Below are positions 9,022 through 16,662 of a DNA stretch of 64,000 bases, piece after piece. Under the pieces are notes generated by a model that saw nothing but the letters and a program-made list of their open reading frames with translations, did not search any database and had not been told where the DNA came from. The position numbers and the translations under genes were made by a program. Each line of letters starts with the position of its first letter. Position 1 is the stretch's first letter. The DNA is taken from NCBI GenBank assembly GCA_030447925.1, contig JAUJNX010000001.1, forward strand, positions 334,037 to 398,036. Reading direction: 5' to 3'. The DNA is from Egibacteraceae bacterium (GTDB taxonomy: Bacteria > Actinomycetota > Nitriliruptoria > Euzebyales > Egibacteraceae).

Positions 9022-10134
9022 ATGCGACAGCCACAGGGATCCCGGCGCGACGAGGCAGGCGGCAGCAGGAGGGGCGGCGCGCTCCTGCGCACCGCACTGG
9101 CCGTGGCCGTGCTGTTCGGCGTGCTCCCGGTGTCGGCGGCCTCGGCGACGCCCGCCCCCGTCCAGGTCGGGGACGCGTGGATCGAGTCGCACCCCATCGT
9201 GAGCGTGGACCCGGAATCCGGCGTGCCGCGCGTGGTCGGGCGCCAGGACAAGCGGGTCTTCATCGCCGAGACGGTGCCGGGGATCGAGGGGATCCGCGAC
9301 CAGGTCCCCGCGGACGGCTACGCCGCGTACCAGGCGGAGAAGAACGAGATGAACGCGCGGCTGGCGAGCTGCGCGGGGAACTGGAAGGTGCTGCAGAGCG
9401 GTGACCACAACGAGGGCACGGTCTACCTCCGCACCGACGGCTTCCTCGACGAGTGGTTGAAGTGCGTGGGCGGCACGGCCGCGGAGCCGCGACCGCCCTA
9501 CATCCGCCTCTGCGAGGACGATCCCGCCACCCCCGCCCTCGACTACGCCAACTGCGTCCTGGCCGCCAGCCACGTCTACGCCAGCTCCTCGCGCGGCGGT
9601 GGGTCCGACATCATGGAGCTCCGCAGCGAGGGCCGCAGGTTCCGCGACCAGCTGCTCGCCCTCGTCGAGCCGCAGCAGCCGACGGTGGAGTACAGCTTCG
9701 CGACGAACGTGACCGTCAACCCGTTCAACCCCTCCATCAAGACCTCGGTCCCGACGTTCGCGAACCCCCTCGGTCAGGAGGTGCTGCTCGCGCAGGCGTT
9801 CCCGTCGCTGCCCATCGGGCCGCTCACCGGCCCGCGCAGCACCCCCGAGCTCCCCGTGTGGCTGGAGCGGGCGGTCTACGACTGCGCCATCGGCTACGGG
9901 TTGTCCGCCGGCGGCGCCTACGTCGTGACCCGCAAGGCGCAGGAGCTGGGTCTCGGTGCCGCGCTGCTCAGGGGCCAGCAGCCGGATGACTACGGGCTGC
10001 TCGCACGCCAGGTGATCGAGCAGGGGCAGGCCCTGGGGATCGCCAACATGGCGGGTGTCGTCGGCTGCGCGACCAGGGCGATCACGCCGTACATCCCCAG
10101 TTCCAGCACCGTCTTCCCCGACCGCCCGCGGTAG
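9022..10134 (+). CDS. secreted protein of unknown function
   Basis: A 370-residue protein with a basic N-terminus and a hydrophobic stretch (LLRTALAVAVLFGVLPVSAA, about residues 20-41) ending in an ASA-type signal-peptidase site, so it should be exported. A GGAGGAGG site sits about eight bases before the ATG. The mature protein has at least five cysteines (for example in ASCAGNWK, LKCVGG and IRLCEDD), consistent with disulfides outside the cell. I do not recognise the family and see no enzyme motif. A strong hairpin follows the stop, so it appears to be a single-gene unit. Confidence 0.75.
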   Translation: MRQPQGSRRDEAGGSRRGGALLRTALAVAVLFGVLPVSAASATPAPVQVGDAWIESHPIVSVDPESGVPRVVGRQDKRVFIAETVPGIEGIRDQVPADGYAAYQAEKNEMNARLASCAGNWKVLQSGDHNEGTVYLRTDGFLDEWLKCVGGTAAEPRPPYIRLCEDDPATPALDYANCVLAASHVYASSSRGGGSDIMELRSEGRRFRDQLLALVEPQQPTVEYSFATNVTVNPFNPSIKTSVPTFANPLGQEVLLAQAFPSLPIGPLTGPRSTPELPVWLERAVYDCAIGYGLSAGGAYVVTRKAQELGLGAALLRGQQPDDYGLLARQVIEQGQALGIANMAGVVGCATRAITPYIPSSSTVFPDRPR

Positions 10135-10135
10135 C

Positions 10136-10185
10136 GCCGGGGTGTCCCCGCGGCCGTCGTGCGCGATGGTGGCGGGGACACCGGC
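10136..10185 (+). terminator. hairpin terminator after the secreted protein gene
   Basis: Near-perfect inverted repeat: GGTGTCCCCGC pairs with GCGGGGACACC around a loop of about 20 bases, extended by flanking GCC/GGC. There is no U-run, as is common in high-GC genomes. It sits between the stop at 10134 and the start of tenA. Confidence 0.55.
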
Positions 10186-10202
10186 AGGCAGAGGGGGAGA
10201 CC

Positions 10203-10859
10203 ATGGGTGCACCGTCGGATCGGCTCTGGCAGCGCATCGAGGGGATCTACGATGCGATCCTCGCGCACCCGTTCCTGACCGGGCTCACCGACGGGACGCT
10301 GCCGCAGGCGGCGTTCACCGAGTACCTGGTGCAGGACGGGCTGTACCTGCGGTCCTACGCCGCGACCCTCGCGGCGCTGGCTGCCCGCGCGCCCACGACC
10401 GCCGACACCGACCTGTTCGCGGCCCACGCGGTCAACGCCGTGGCCGTCGAGCGGGCGCTGCACGCCGACCTGCTCGGCGAGCTGGGCGCCGACGCGGCCG
10501 GCGCGGCGCCCTCGCCGACCTGCACCGCCTACACCAGCTACCTGGCCGCCGCCGTCCACCGCGGGTCGTTCGCCGAGGGGCTCGCGGCGGTGCTGCCGTG
10601 CTACTGGATCTACGCCCGCGTCGGGCGCCACCTGCAGGCCGCCGGGTCGCCGGACCCGCGCTACCAGCGCTGGATCGACAGCTACGGGGCCGAGGAGTTC
10701 CAGTCGGTTGTCGATGCCGTCCTGGCGGTGACCGACCGCCTCGGCGACGAGGTGGCCCCCGCCGAGGCGGCGGCCATGACCGACCGCTTCGTGACCGCGT
10801 CCCGCTACGAGTGGATGTTCTGGGACGCCGCCTTCCGCCGCGAGACCTGGCCGGTCTGA
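10203..10859 (+). CDS. tenA: TenA/thiaminase II family protein (aminopyrimidine aminohydrolase)
   Basis: A 218-residue all-alpha TenA protein of typical length. The catalytic cysteine is in AVLPCYWIYARVG, and the late acidic residue is in SRYEWMFWDAAF, where TenA enzymes hold the glutamate that contacts the amino-pyrimidine. The family hydrolyses aminomethyl-pyrimidine products of damaged thiamin so that the pyrimidine can be salvaged. An AGGGGGAGA site precedes the ATG. No other thiamin gene and no thiamin-pyrophosphate riboswitch was seen nearby, so it stands alone here. Confidence 0.88.
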   Translation: MGAPSDRLWQRIEGIYDAILAHPFLTGLTDGTLPQAAFTEYLVQDGLYLRSYAATLAALAARAPTTADTDLFAAHAVNAVAVERALHADLLGELGADAAGAAPSPTCTAYTSYLAAAVHRGSFAEGLAAVLPCYWIYARVGRHLQAAGSPDPRYQRWIDSYGAEEFQSVVDAVLAVTDRLGDEVAPAEAAAMTDRFVTASRYEWMFWDAAFRRETWPV

Positions 10860-11028
10860 GCGAGCGGCCTGCAGCGACGGGAGCAGGCCCCGCCCGTGGG
10901 CCAGGAACCGGTCCGGCCGTGCGCGGCGGCAGGGCCGCCGACGCCGCCGCCGGCCGCCGGGACGGGTGAACCGCCCGGCCCCCGCGGTCCGTACCCCCGC
11001 CGGAACCCGACGACGGAGGAGTGGATCG

Positions 11029-11550
11029 ATGAGAAGGACCGCACTGGGCCTGGTGCTCGCGCTGCTGCTGGCCGCCTGCGCGACGCAGGCCGCGGAGGAC
11101 ACCGCGGCGCCCGCCCCTCCGGAGCCCGCCGCGACCGCGGAGCCGCCCGCGCCCGCGGAGACGGCCGCCCCCGCCGCGTCGGCTGCGCCCGCCGAGGCGG
11201 CGCTCGCGCTGGCCGAGTCCGACCTGGGGCCGATCCTGGTGGACGGCGAGGGCCGCACGCTGTACCGCTTTGAGAAGGACAGCGACGGCGTCAGCGCCTG
11301 CGCCGGGGAGTGCGCGGGGATCTGGCCGCCGATGCCGGCGGATGGCGTCGTGGCCGGCGAGGGCGTGGACGCGGCGCTGCTGGGGTCCCTGCAGCGCGAT
11401 GACGGCACCGAGCAGCTGACCTACGCCGGGCGCCCGCTCTACTACTTCGCCCAGGACGCTGAGCCGGGCGACACCAACGGCCAGGGCGTCAACGACGTCT
11501 GGTTCGTCGTGGACGCCGCGGGCGCGGCGGTCGGGGGCCCCGCCCGCTGA
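11029..11550 (+). CDS. lipoprotein with COG4315-type secreted repeats
   Basis: A 173-residue lipoprotein. The lipobox LLLAAC gives cysteine at about residue 17, then an Ala/Pro/Glu-rich linker (to about residue 65) leads to two short beta repeats, GPILVDGEGRTLYRFEKDS and QLTYAGRPLYYFAQDAEPGD. These repeats, with the conserved CAGECAGIWPPM between them, are typical of the secreted-repeat lipoproteins of unknown function (COG4315). GGAGGA sits eight bases before the ATG, which rules in this start over the longer frame. It is probably anchored to the outer face of the membrane. Confidence 0.85.
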   Translation: MRRTALGLVLALLLAACATQAAEDTAAPAPPEPAATAEPPAPAETAAPAASAAPAEAALALAESDLGPILVDGEGRTLYRFEKDSDGVSACAGECAGIWPPMPADGVVAGEGVDAALLGSLQRDDGTEQLTYAGRPLYYFAQDAEPGDTNGQGVNDVWFVVDAAGAAVGGPAR

Positions 11551-11567
11551 GGCCGGGCACCAGGACG

Positions 11568-11608
11568 CTCCGGGGGCGCCGCCAGGTCGTGGCGACGCCC
11601 CCCGGGGG
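11568..11608 (+). terminator. strong hairpin terminator
   Basis: CTCCGGGGGCGCCGCCA (11568-11584) faces TGGCGACGCCCCCCGGGGG (11590-11608) across a loop of a few bases. It is a long GC stem without a U-run, placed between the lipoprotein stop and the next promoter. Confidence 0.55.
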
Positions 11609-11679
11609 CTGCACCGCAGGGCGTGGCCCGCCCGCCCGGCCGCTTCATGTGACGAGGGTGGCCCGCCCCGTCCCGGCCA

Positions 11680-11707
11680 TTGACACACTCCTGCGGTGGA
11701 CTACCGT
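11680..11707 (+). promoter_or_regulatory. sigma70-like promoter, probably leaderless
   Basis: A perfect TTGACA -35 (11680-11685), 16-base spacer, and TACCGT -10 (11702-11707). Transcription would begin at or next to the A of the ATG at 11716, giving a leaderless message. There is no ribosome site before that ATG, which agrees. Confidence 0.6.
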
Positions 11708-11715
11708 ACCCAACG

Positions 11716-12594
11716 ATGGCGATCGAAGGGTTCCCGGTCATCGACGCGCACGTCCACGCGGCGAGGGTCCCCACGCTGAAGCTGGACTGGTCGACCTGGA
11801 CGACGCGGTTCGCCGACCGCATCCCCATGGACGCGATCTACGACCGGGACGGGACCGTCCGGCCGGCGGCGTTCCACCGCTACCTCGACGAGGAGGGCGT
11901 CGACCTCGCCTTCCTCATGGCCGAGTACAGCCCGCGCGTCACCGGGATCCAGCCGGTCGAGGACCTCCTGCCGATCGTCGACCACGACCCCGCGCGGGTC
12001 CGCTTCATCGCGGCGCTGAACCCCCACTACCACCACCCGGTCCGCGCGGAGCTGGCCCGCCAGCTGGACCTCGGCGCCGTCGCCCTGAAGCTGCACCCCG
12101 TCCACGGCGGCTTCCCGCCGAACACCGCCGAGCTGTACCCCGCCTACGCCCTCTGCGAGGAGCGCGGCGTGCCCGCGGTCTTCCACTGCGGCACGAGCGT
12201 CTACCCCGGGGCCACCAACCGCTACGGGGACCCGGCGCTGGTCGACGACGTGGTCCGCGACTTCCCCGGCCTCACGGTGGTGCTCGCCCACGGCGGCCGC
12301 GGGTGGTGGTACGACGCCGCGGCCTTCCTGGCGCTGGCCCGGCCCACCGTCTGGCTGGAGATCAGCGGGCTGCCGCCGCGGCGGCTGCCCGAGTACTACG
12401 CGCGCCACGACTTCGCGCGCCTGGCCCGCCGGATGGTGTTCGGCACCGACTGGCCCGGCGCGCCGGGGATGCGGGCCAACGTCGAGGCGGTCCTGGCCCT
12501 GGGCCTGGACCGCGACACCGTGGCGCGCGTGCTGCACCGCAACGCCCAGGAGCTGTACGGAGCCGGAGTGCCGACGGAGAGCGGGGGAACGTGA
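11716..12594 (+). CDS. amidohydrolase family protein
   Basis: A 292-residue metal-dependent hydrolase of the amidohydrolase-2 type (TIM barrel). The first metal motif is VIDAHVHAARV (DAHxH at residues 9-13), followed by KLHPVHGGF, the histidine HCGTS, LAHGGRG and the late aspartate in VFGTDWPGAPG. The family includes decarboxylases and hydrolases of aromatic breakdown products. Its stop overlaps the start of the ABC solute-binding protein (TGATG), so the two are translationally coupled; the ligand of the binding protein may be the substrate of this enzyme. The exact reaction cannot be told. Confidence 0.82.
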   Translation: MAIEGFPVIDAHVHAARVPTLKLDWSTWTTRFADRIPMDAIYDRDGTVRPAAFHRYLDEEGVDLAFLMAEYSPRVTGIQPVEDLLPIVDHDPARVRFIAALNPHYHHPVRAELARQLDLGAVALKLHPVHGGFPPNTAELYPAYALCEERGVPAVFHCGTSVYPGATNRYGDPALVDDVVRDFPGLTVVLAHGGRGWWYDAAAFLALARPTVWLEISGLPPRRLPEYYARHDFARLARRMVFGTDWPGAPGMRANVEAVLALGLDRDTVARVLHRNAQELYGAGVPTESGGT

Positions 12595-13874
12595 TGGCCA
12601 AGATCAGGTTGGTGGTGGCAGCGCTGCTGGCGGTGCTGCTCGCCGCGTGCAGCGGGTCAGCGGTCAGCGGTGGCGGGGACGCCGCGGGCGGGGACGCCGC
12701 GTCGGAGCCCGCCGATGGGGCGGGCGACGCCGCGTCGGCGCCGAGCGAGGGCGCGGCCAGCGAGGCGGCAGGCGGCGAGCCGATCGACGTCGGCCTGCTG
12801 ATCCCGACCTCCGGCGTGTACGCGCTGCTCGGCGAGGACATCCGCAATGGCTTCGAGCTCTACCTCGAGCAGAACGGCGGCGCGCTGGGCGGCCGGCCGG
12901 TGGAGACCGTCGAGGTCGACGAGGGCGAGGCGGCCGAGACCGGCGTCCGCGGGGCCCAGCGGCTGGTCGAGGAGGACCAGGTCGACACCGTCGTGGGCAT
13001 CGTCAGCTCCGCGGTGGCGCTGGGCGTGCGCGACCTGTTCGACGAGCGGCAGATCCCGCTGATCCTCACCAACGCCGGCGCCGACGACCTCACCGGGGCG
13101 GCCGCGTCGGACTACATCTTCCGCACGTCGTTCTCCAACCGCCAGCCGAACTACGCGATGGGCCGCTGGCTCGCGGAGGAGGGCGTGGAGGACCTGTTCA
13201 TCATCGCCCCCGACTACGCCGCGGGCCGCGAGCAGGCCGCCGGGGCGCGCGAGGCGTACGAGGCGGGGGGCGGCACGGTGGTCGGCGAGGCGTTCCCGCC
13301 GTTCACGACCACGCAGGACTACCAGCCGTTCCTGCAGCAGATCCGCGACTCCGGCGCGCAGGCGGTGCACGCCTTCTTCTCCGGCGGCGAGGCGATCGCC
13401 TTCGTGCAGCAGTACCAGCAGTTCGGGCTGGCCGAGGAGATCCCGCTGTACGGGTCGGGCTTCCTGACCGACACGACCGTGCTGCCCCAGCAGGGGGCGG
13501 CCGCGGAGGGCATCCGCACCGCCCTGCACTACGCCCCGGCGCTGGAGAACCCGACCAACCAGGCGTTCGTCGAGGCCTACACCGCCGCCTACGACGAGCC
13601 CCCGACCCAGTACGCGGTCGCGGCCTGGGACGCCGCCCAGCTCCTGGACCTCGCCCTGGCCGACTTCGAGGGCGAGATCGCCGACGATCCCGAGGGCTTC
13701 GTCACGGCGCTCGAGGGCGTGGGCGAGATCGACAGCCCCCGCGGCCCGTTCACCCTGAGCGACACCCACAACCCCGAGCAGCCCTTCTACCTGCTCGAGG
13801 TCGCGCCGGGCGACGACGGCCAGCTCACCAACATCGTCGTCGAGGAGCTCGGCAGCGTCGAGGACCCCAACTGA
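12594..13874 (+). CDS. ABC transporter substrate-binding lipoprotein (branched-chain amino acid type)
   Basis: A 426-residue lipoprotein with lipobox LLAAC (cysteine at about residue 20), a low-complexity Gly/Ala/Asp linker and a type-I periplasmic-binding fold beginning at IDVGLLIPTSGVYALLGEDI. The body matches the Leu/Ile/Val-binding family (Peripla_BP_6) used for amino acids, amides and aromatic acids. No permease or ATPase genes follow; transcription is closed by a strong hairpin, so the rest of the transporter must be elsewhere. Coupling to the amidohydrolase suggests uptake of an aromatic or amide ligand, by inference. Confidence 0.88.
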   Translation: MAKIRLVVAALLAVLLAACSGSAVSGGGDAAGGDAASEPADGAGDAASAPSEGAASEAAGGEPIDVGLLIPTSGVYALLGEDIRNGFELYLEQNGGALGGRPVETVEVDEGEAAETGVRGAQRLVEEDQVDTVVGIVSSAVALGVRDLFDERQIPLILTNAGADDLTGAAASDYIFRTSFSNRQPNYAMGRWLAEEGVEDLFIIAPDYAAGREQAAGAREAYEAGGGTVVGEAFPPFTTTQDYQPFLQQIRDSGAQAVHAFFSGGEAIAFVQQYQQFGLAEEIPLYGSGFLTDTTVLPQQGAAAEGIRTALHYAPALENPTNQAFVEAYTAAYDEPPTQYAVAAWDAAQLLDLALADFEGEIADDPEGFVTALEGVGEIDSPRGPFTLSDTHNPEQPFYLLEVAPGDDGQLTNIVVEELGSVEDPN

Positions 13875-13883
13875 TCCGGGTGC

Positions 13884-13918
13884 GGGAGCGCCCGCACCTC
13901 GCGGGTGCGGGCGCTCCC
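13884..13918. terminator. bidirectional terminator hairpin
   Basis: A perfect 15-bp stem: GGGAGCGCCCGCACC (13884-13898) with GGTGCGGGCGCTCCC (13904-13918), 5-base loop. It separates the solute-binding protein gene and the convergent lyase-like gene and can serve both. Confidence 0.7.
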
Positions 13919-13926
13919 CCTGCGGG

Positions 13927-14757
13927 CTACGACCGGGCGGACGCCCAGGCGTACTGCATGGTGAGGTCCTTCGGCCGGGCGTAGGTGCCGACCTTGAAGG
14001 TGGCGCCCATGTCCTCCGGCGCGCTGTCCTTGCTGTTGTTCCCCTGCATCGTGAACAGCTGCTCGCCGTCGGCGAAGAGCCGCAGGTAGCCGTCGCCGCC
14101 GTGCGACCAGCGCGCCTCCAGCCGCCAGGTGCGCCACGCCCCGTCGACCGGGAACAGCACCTCCCGGCGCTCCTGGCCGCCCTCGGTGTAGTTCAGGACG
14201 TACTGCCCGTCGTCCACGGCCACAGCGGCGGCCGGCCCCTGCTTGTCGCCCGTGGGCTGGTGCCACTGGTTGATCAGGGCGCCCTCGCCCTCCACGTAGC
14301 GGGCGCGGAACTCATAGACCACGTCGGTGTGGGGACCGGCCCGGTGGATCACGTACTCCGCGCGCTGCGGTCCCCGGCCCTCGATCGACGTCTCCAGCAC
14401 GGTGCCCGACCCGTCGCCGACCAGGCGCGCGGACCCGCTGCCGTTGGAGAGGAACGGCTGGCGGGCGATCTGCTCGGCCGTCAGGGCGCCGTCGGGCACC
14501 GCGCCCGCGTCCCCGACGGGCCCGGGCACCGGCGCGTCCCGGTCACGTTCCCGGTCCCGTCTGCGCTCGCGCTCGCGCTCGCGGTCGCGGTCGCGGTCGC
14601 GGTCGCGGTCGCGGTCCTCGGCGTCGCGGCCGGCGGTCGCGCGGCCGTCGCGGTCGGGGGCCGCCGAGGCGGCCGGGATCTGCTGGCCCTGCCAGACGGC
14701 GCTGCCCAGGACCAGCAGGAGGGCCACCAGGGCGGCCCTGCGGCGGTTCGATGCCAT
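13927..14757 (-). CDS. secreted polysaccharide lyase-like protein
   Basis: A 276-residue exported protein. A signal peptide (ALVALLLVLGSAVWQ, cleavage after about residue 32) is followed by a highly charged Arg-Asp/Arg-Glu repeat zone (about residues 48-75). The C-terminal domain (from about residue 95) has the look of a jelly-roll polysaccharide lyase of the PF14099/PL20 kind: VYEFRARYVEGEGALINQWH, YVLNYTEGG, WRLEARWSHGGDGYLRLF and TFKVGTYARP. It should act on an extracellular polyuronide or similar glycan, but activity is unproven. AGGAGA precedes the ATG. It follows an ECF sigma gene and a carbohydrate-binding membrane protein, so it is probably their target. Confidence 0.65.
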   Translation of the reverse strand: MASNRRRAALVALLLVLGSAVWQGQQIPAASAAPDRDGRATAGRDAEDRDRDRDRDRDRERERERRRDRERDRDAPVPGPVGDAGAVPDGALTAEQIARQPFLSNGSGSARLVGDGSGTVLETSIEGRGPQRAEYVIHRAGPHTDVVYEFRARYVEGEGALINQWHQPTGDKQGPAAAVAVDDGQYVLNYTEGGQERREVLFPVDGAWRTWRLEARWSHGGDGYLRLFADGEQLFTMQGNNSKDSAPEDMGATFKVGTYARPKDLTMQYAWASARS

Positions 14758-14798
14758 GCTCGTTCTCCTCTTCGTGGTGGTGGGCTTGCCCTCGCTCG

Positions 14799-15710
14799 CT
14801 AGGAGGGCGCGGTGGTGAGGTCGGGGGTCAGGACGACGCGGTCGAGCTGCGTCCCGTCCTGGCGGTTGAGGAAGCGGATCCGCTGCTCCCCGGCGTCGAG
14901 GTCGTACACGCCGGGCGACGGCCGGCCGGGCTGCCCGACGCGGCTCCAGGTCCAGTCCGGCGCGATGTCCCCGTCCGCGGGTCCGGGCGCGTGCCAGATG
15001 AAGCGCTCCCCGCCGTTGACCTCGACGAAGAACGAGTTGCTGCTGGTGCTCGGCGCACGCACGCGCGCCCACAGGGCGTAGCGCCCGGGCCGGGGCACCG
15101 CGATCGCGATCTCGACCGAGCCCTCGCGGGCCTCGCCGGTGCCGTCCGGGACCGCCACGAACGCGCCGCCCGCGGCCGCCGGGTCGGCGAACGCGCGCAG
15201 CGGCGCGGCGCGCGGGGCGTCCTCGGCCTCCTGCGCGAACGACTCCGGCGCGTCCCCGCCAGGGGGCGTCGGCGCGGGTGACGCGGGCCGGGGATCCGTG
15301 GGCCCCGGGTCCGTGGGCCCCGGGTCCCTGGGCGCCGGGTCCGCGGGCGCCGGGTCCGCGGGCTCGGCAGGGGTCGCCGCAGCCGGGGCGGAGGCGGGGC
15401 GCGGTCCGGCGGGTGGCGGGCCCACGGCCGGCGGCGGAGCGGCCGGGTCCCCGGCGGGCGGCGTCAGGGGTGCCGGGTCCTGGGGGTCCGCGACGGCGGT
15501 CTCCTGGAGGACCTGCTGCGGCGGTCGCGACACCACGACGAGGAGCGAGCCCCCCGCCACCAGGGTCGGCTGGACCAGCACCGTCACCATCGTGCCGATC
15601 CGGCGCAGCCGCCGCCGGCGGCGGACGCGGGCACCCAGGTCGGCCATGTCGACCTCGCCGTGCGCCGCGGCCCCGGCCGCCCGCAACCGCTCGCGGGGGT
15701 CACCGCTCAC
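14799..15710 (-). CDS. membrane protein with extracellular carbohydrate-binding-like domain, probable anti-sigma factor
   Basis: A 303-residue protein: a short basic cytosolic segment (residues 1-38), one membrane helix (about 39-60), a long Pro/Asp-rich linker with DPGPT-type repeats (about 65-160) and a C-terminal beta domain (about 175-303; VPRPGRYALWARVRAP, FFVEVNGGERFIWH, YDLDAGEQRIRFLNRQDG). That last domain resembles carbohydrate-binding modules placed on outer-surface proteins. The GTG start overlaps the end of the ECF sigma gene by 11 bases, the usual place for the partner anti-sigma factor. No zinc anti-sigma motif (HxxxCxxC) is present, so the regulatory role is inferred from position and topology. 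Confidence 0.62.
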   Translation of the reverse strand: MSGDPRERLRAAGAAAHGEVDMADLGARVRRRRRLRRIGTMVTVLVQPTLVAGGSLLVVVSRPPQQVLQETAVADPQDPAPLTPPAGDPAAPPPAVGPPPAGPRPASAPAAATPAEPADPAPADPAPRDPGPTDPGPTDPRPASPAPTPPGGDAPESFAQEAEDAPRAAPLRAFADPAAAGGAFVAVPDGTGEAREGSVEIAIAVPRPGRYALWARVRAPSTSSNSFFVEVNGGERFIWHAPGPADGDIAPDWTWSRVGQPGRPSPGVYDLDAGEQRIRFLNRQDGTQLDRVVLTPDLTTAPS

Positions 15711-16215
15711 GCTGCCCTCCCGCGCCGTCCTGGCGGAGCCGGGCCAGCGCCCCGCGGGTGTGCGACCTGACCGTCGCCGGTGTGCAGCCCATGACCCGGG
15801 CGACCTCCTCGACCGGCAGGTCGGCGTAGTAGCGCAGGACCAGGGCCCGGCGCTGGCGGGGCGCGAGGTCGCGGACGGCCTCCCGCAGTGCCAGCAGGTC
15901 GGCCTGGTCCAGGCCGGTGGTGACCGGCGCCCCGTCCGCGGCGTAGCGGGAGAGCGCCCGGCGCTCCGCGGCGCGGCGCCGCAGCACCGAGCGGGTCAGG
16001 TTGAACGCGACGCGGAACGCCCAGCCCTCCGGGCTGCGCATGGCGCGCACCGACTCCCACCGGTCGCACACCCGCGCCAGCGTCTCCTGGGTCAGCTCCT
16101 CCGCCACGTGGTGCGCGACCTCCAGCCGGAGCGCGCCGAGCAGGCGCGGCCGCAGCTCGCGGCAGAACCGCTCGACGTCGGCGAGCGGCGGCCCGATCCC
16201 CTCAGGGCCGTCCAC
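15700..16215 (-). CDS. ECF RNA polymerase sigma factor (SigE-like)
   Basis: A 171-residue sigma factor from the chosen GTG, the normal size. Region 2 includes LRLEVAHHVAEELTQETLAR and EGWAFRVAFNLTRSVLRRR; region 4 includes LAPRQRRALVLRYYADLP followed by the helix-turn-helix VEEVARVMGCTPATVRSHTR. CGGGAG lies just upstream of this GTG; longer in-frame starts add only low-complexity residues. It directs RNA polymerase to a small regulon, most likely this operon (sigma, membrane sensor, secreted lyase). No clear ECF promoter could be picked out by eye in the 450 bases upstream. Confidence 0.85.
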   Translation of the reverse strand: MDGPEGIGPPLADVERFCRELRPRLLGALRLEVAHHVAEELTQETLARVCDRWESVRAMRSPEGWAFRVAFNLTRSVLRRRAAERRALSRYAADGAPVTTGLDQADLLALREAVRDLAPRQRRALVLRYYADLPVEEVARVMGCTPATVRSHTRGALARLRQDGAGGQRER

Positions 16216-16662
16216 GTCGCTCCCGTCCGGTCGTCGCAGGGCGGGACCCGGCGCGCAGACCCGTGCCGTCACCGCCACCGGCACGACCTGACCACGCGTC
16301 GGGTGCCGGTGCGCGCCGGGCCGCGCGCGGCCCCCCGCGCGGCGCGGAACCCGCCCGGCGGCCGCACGGGTCGCCCGGGCACCCGCCGTCGCGGGCGGGC
16401 GAGGCGCCACGGTCGCATCGGATCGTCCCTCCAGTCGGTCCTCCGGGTCGCGGCGACGCGGGGGGTCGCGGTGCCGCGCGGACGTGCGAGGACGCACGAG
16501 CGGCCCGCTCCGTGCAGGCGCGGTTCGCCCTCGTGGTCGTCCGGGCGCGTCCCCTCGTCCGGATGGACACCCCCGACCGGACCCCCGGCGATCGCGGTGC
16601 CCCGGCTCGGGCGGGTCTCCTGGCTCCGCAGGCGGAAGCCGCCCGGCGTTCGAGGTGCACCC
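16216..16662. other. 447-base gap upstream of the sigma operon
   Basis: No convincing gene on either strand; open frames here are runs of Arg, Pro and Ala without domain signals. It should hold the promoter of the leftward sigma operon and the end of the pobA transcript. Confidence 0.5.

Noticed and set aside
10135..10202. Thiamin pyrophosphate riboswitch before tenA
   Set aside because: The conserved CTGAGA-type core is absent; the structure there is a simple long hairpin best read as a terminator.
15294..15365. 15-bp repeats in the anti-sigma-like gene as a regulatory repeat array
   Set aside because: They are in frame and encode the DPGPT-type linker, so they are a coding minisatellite.
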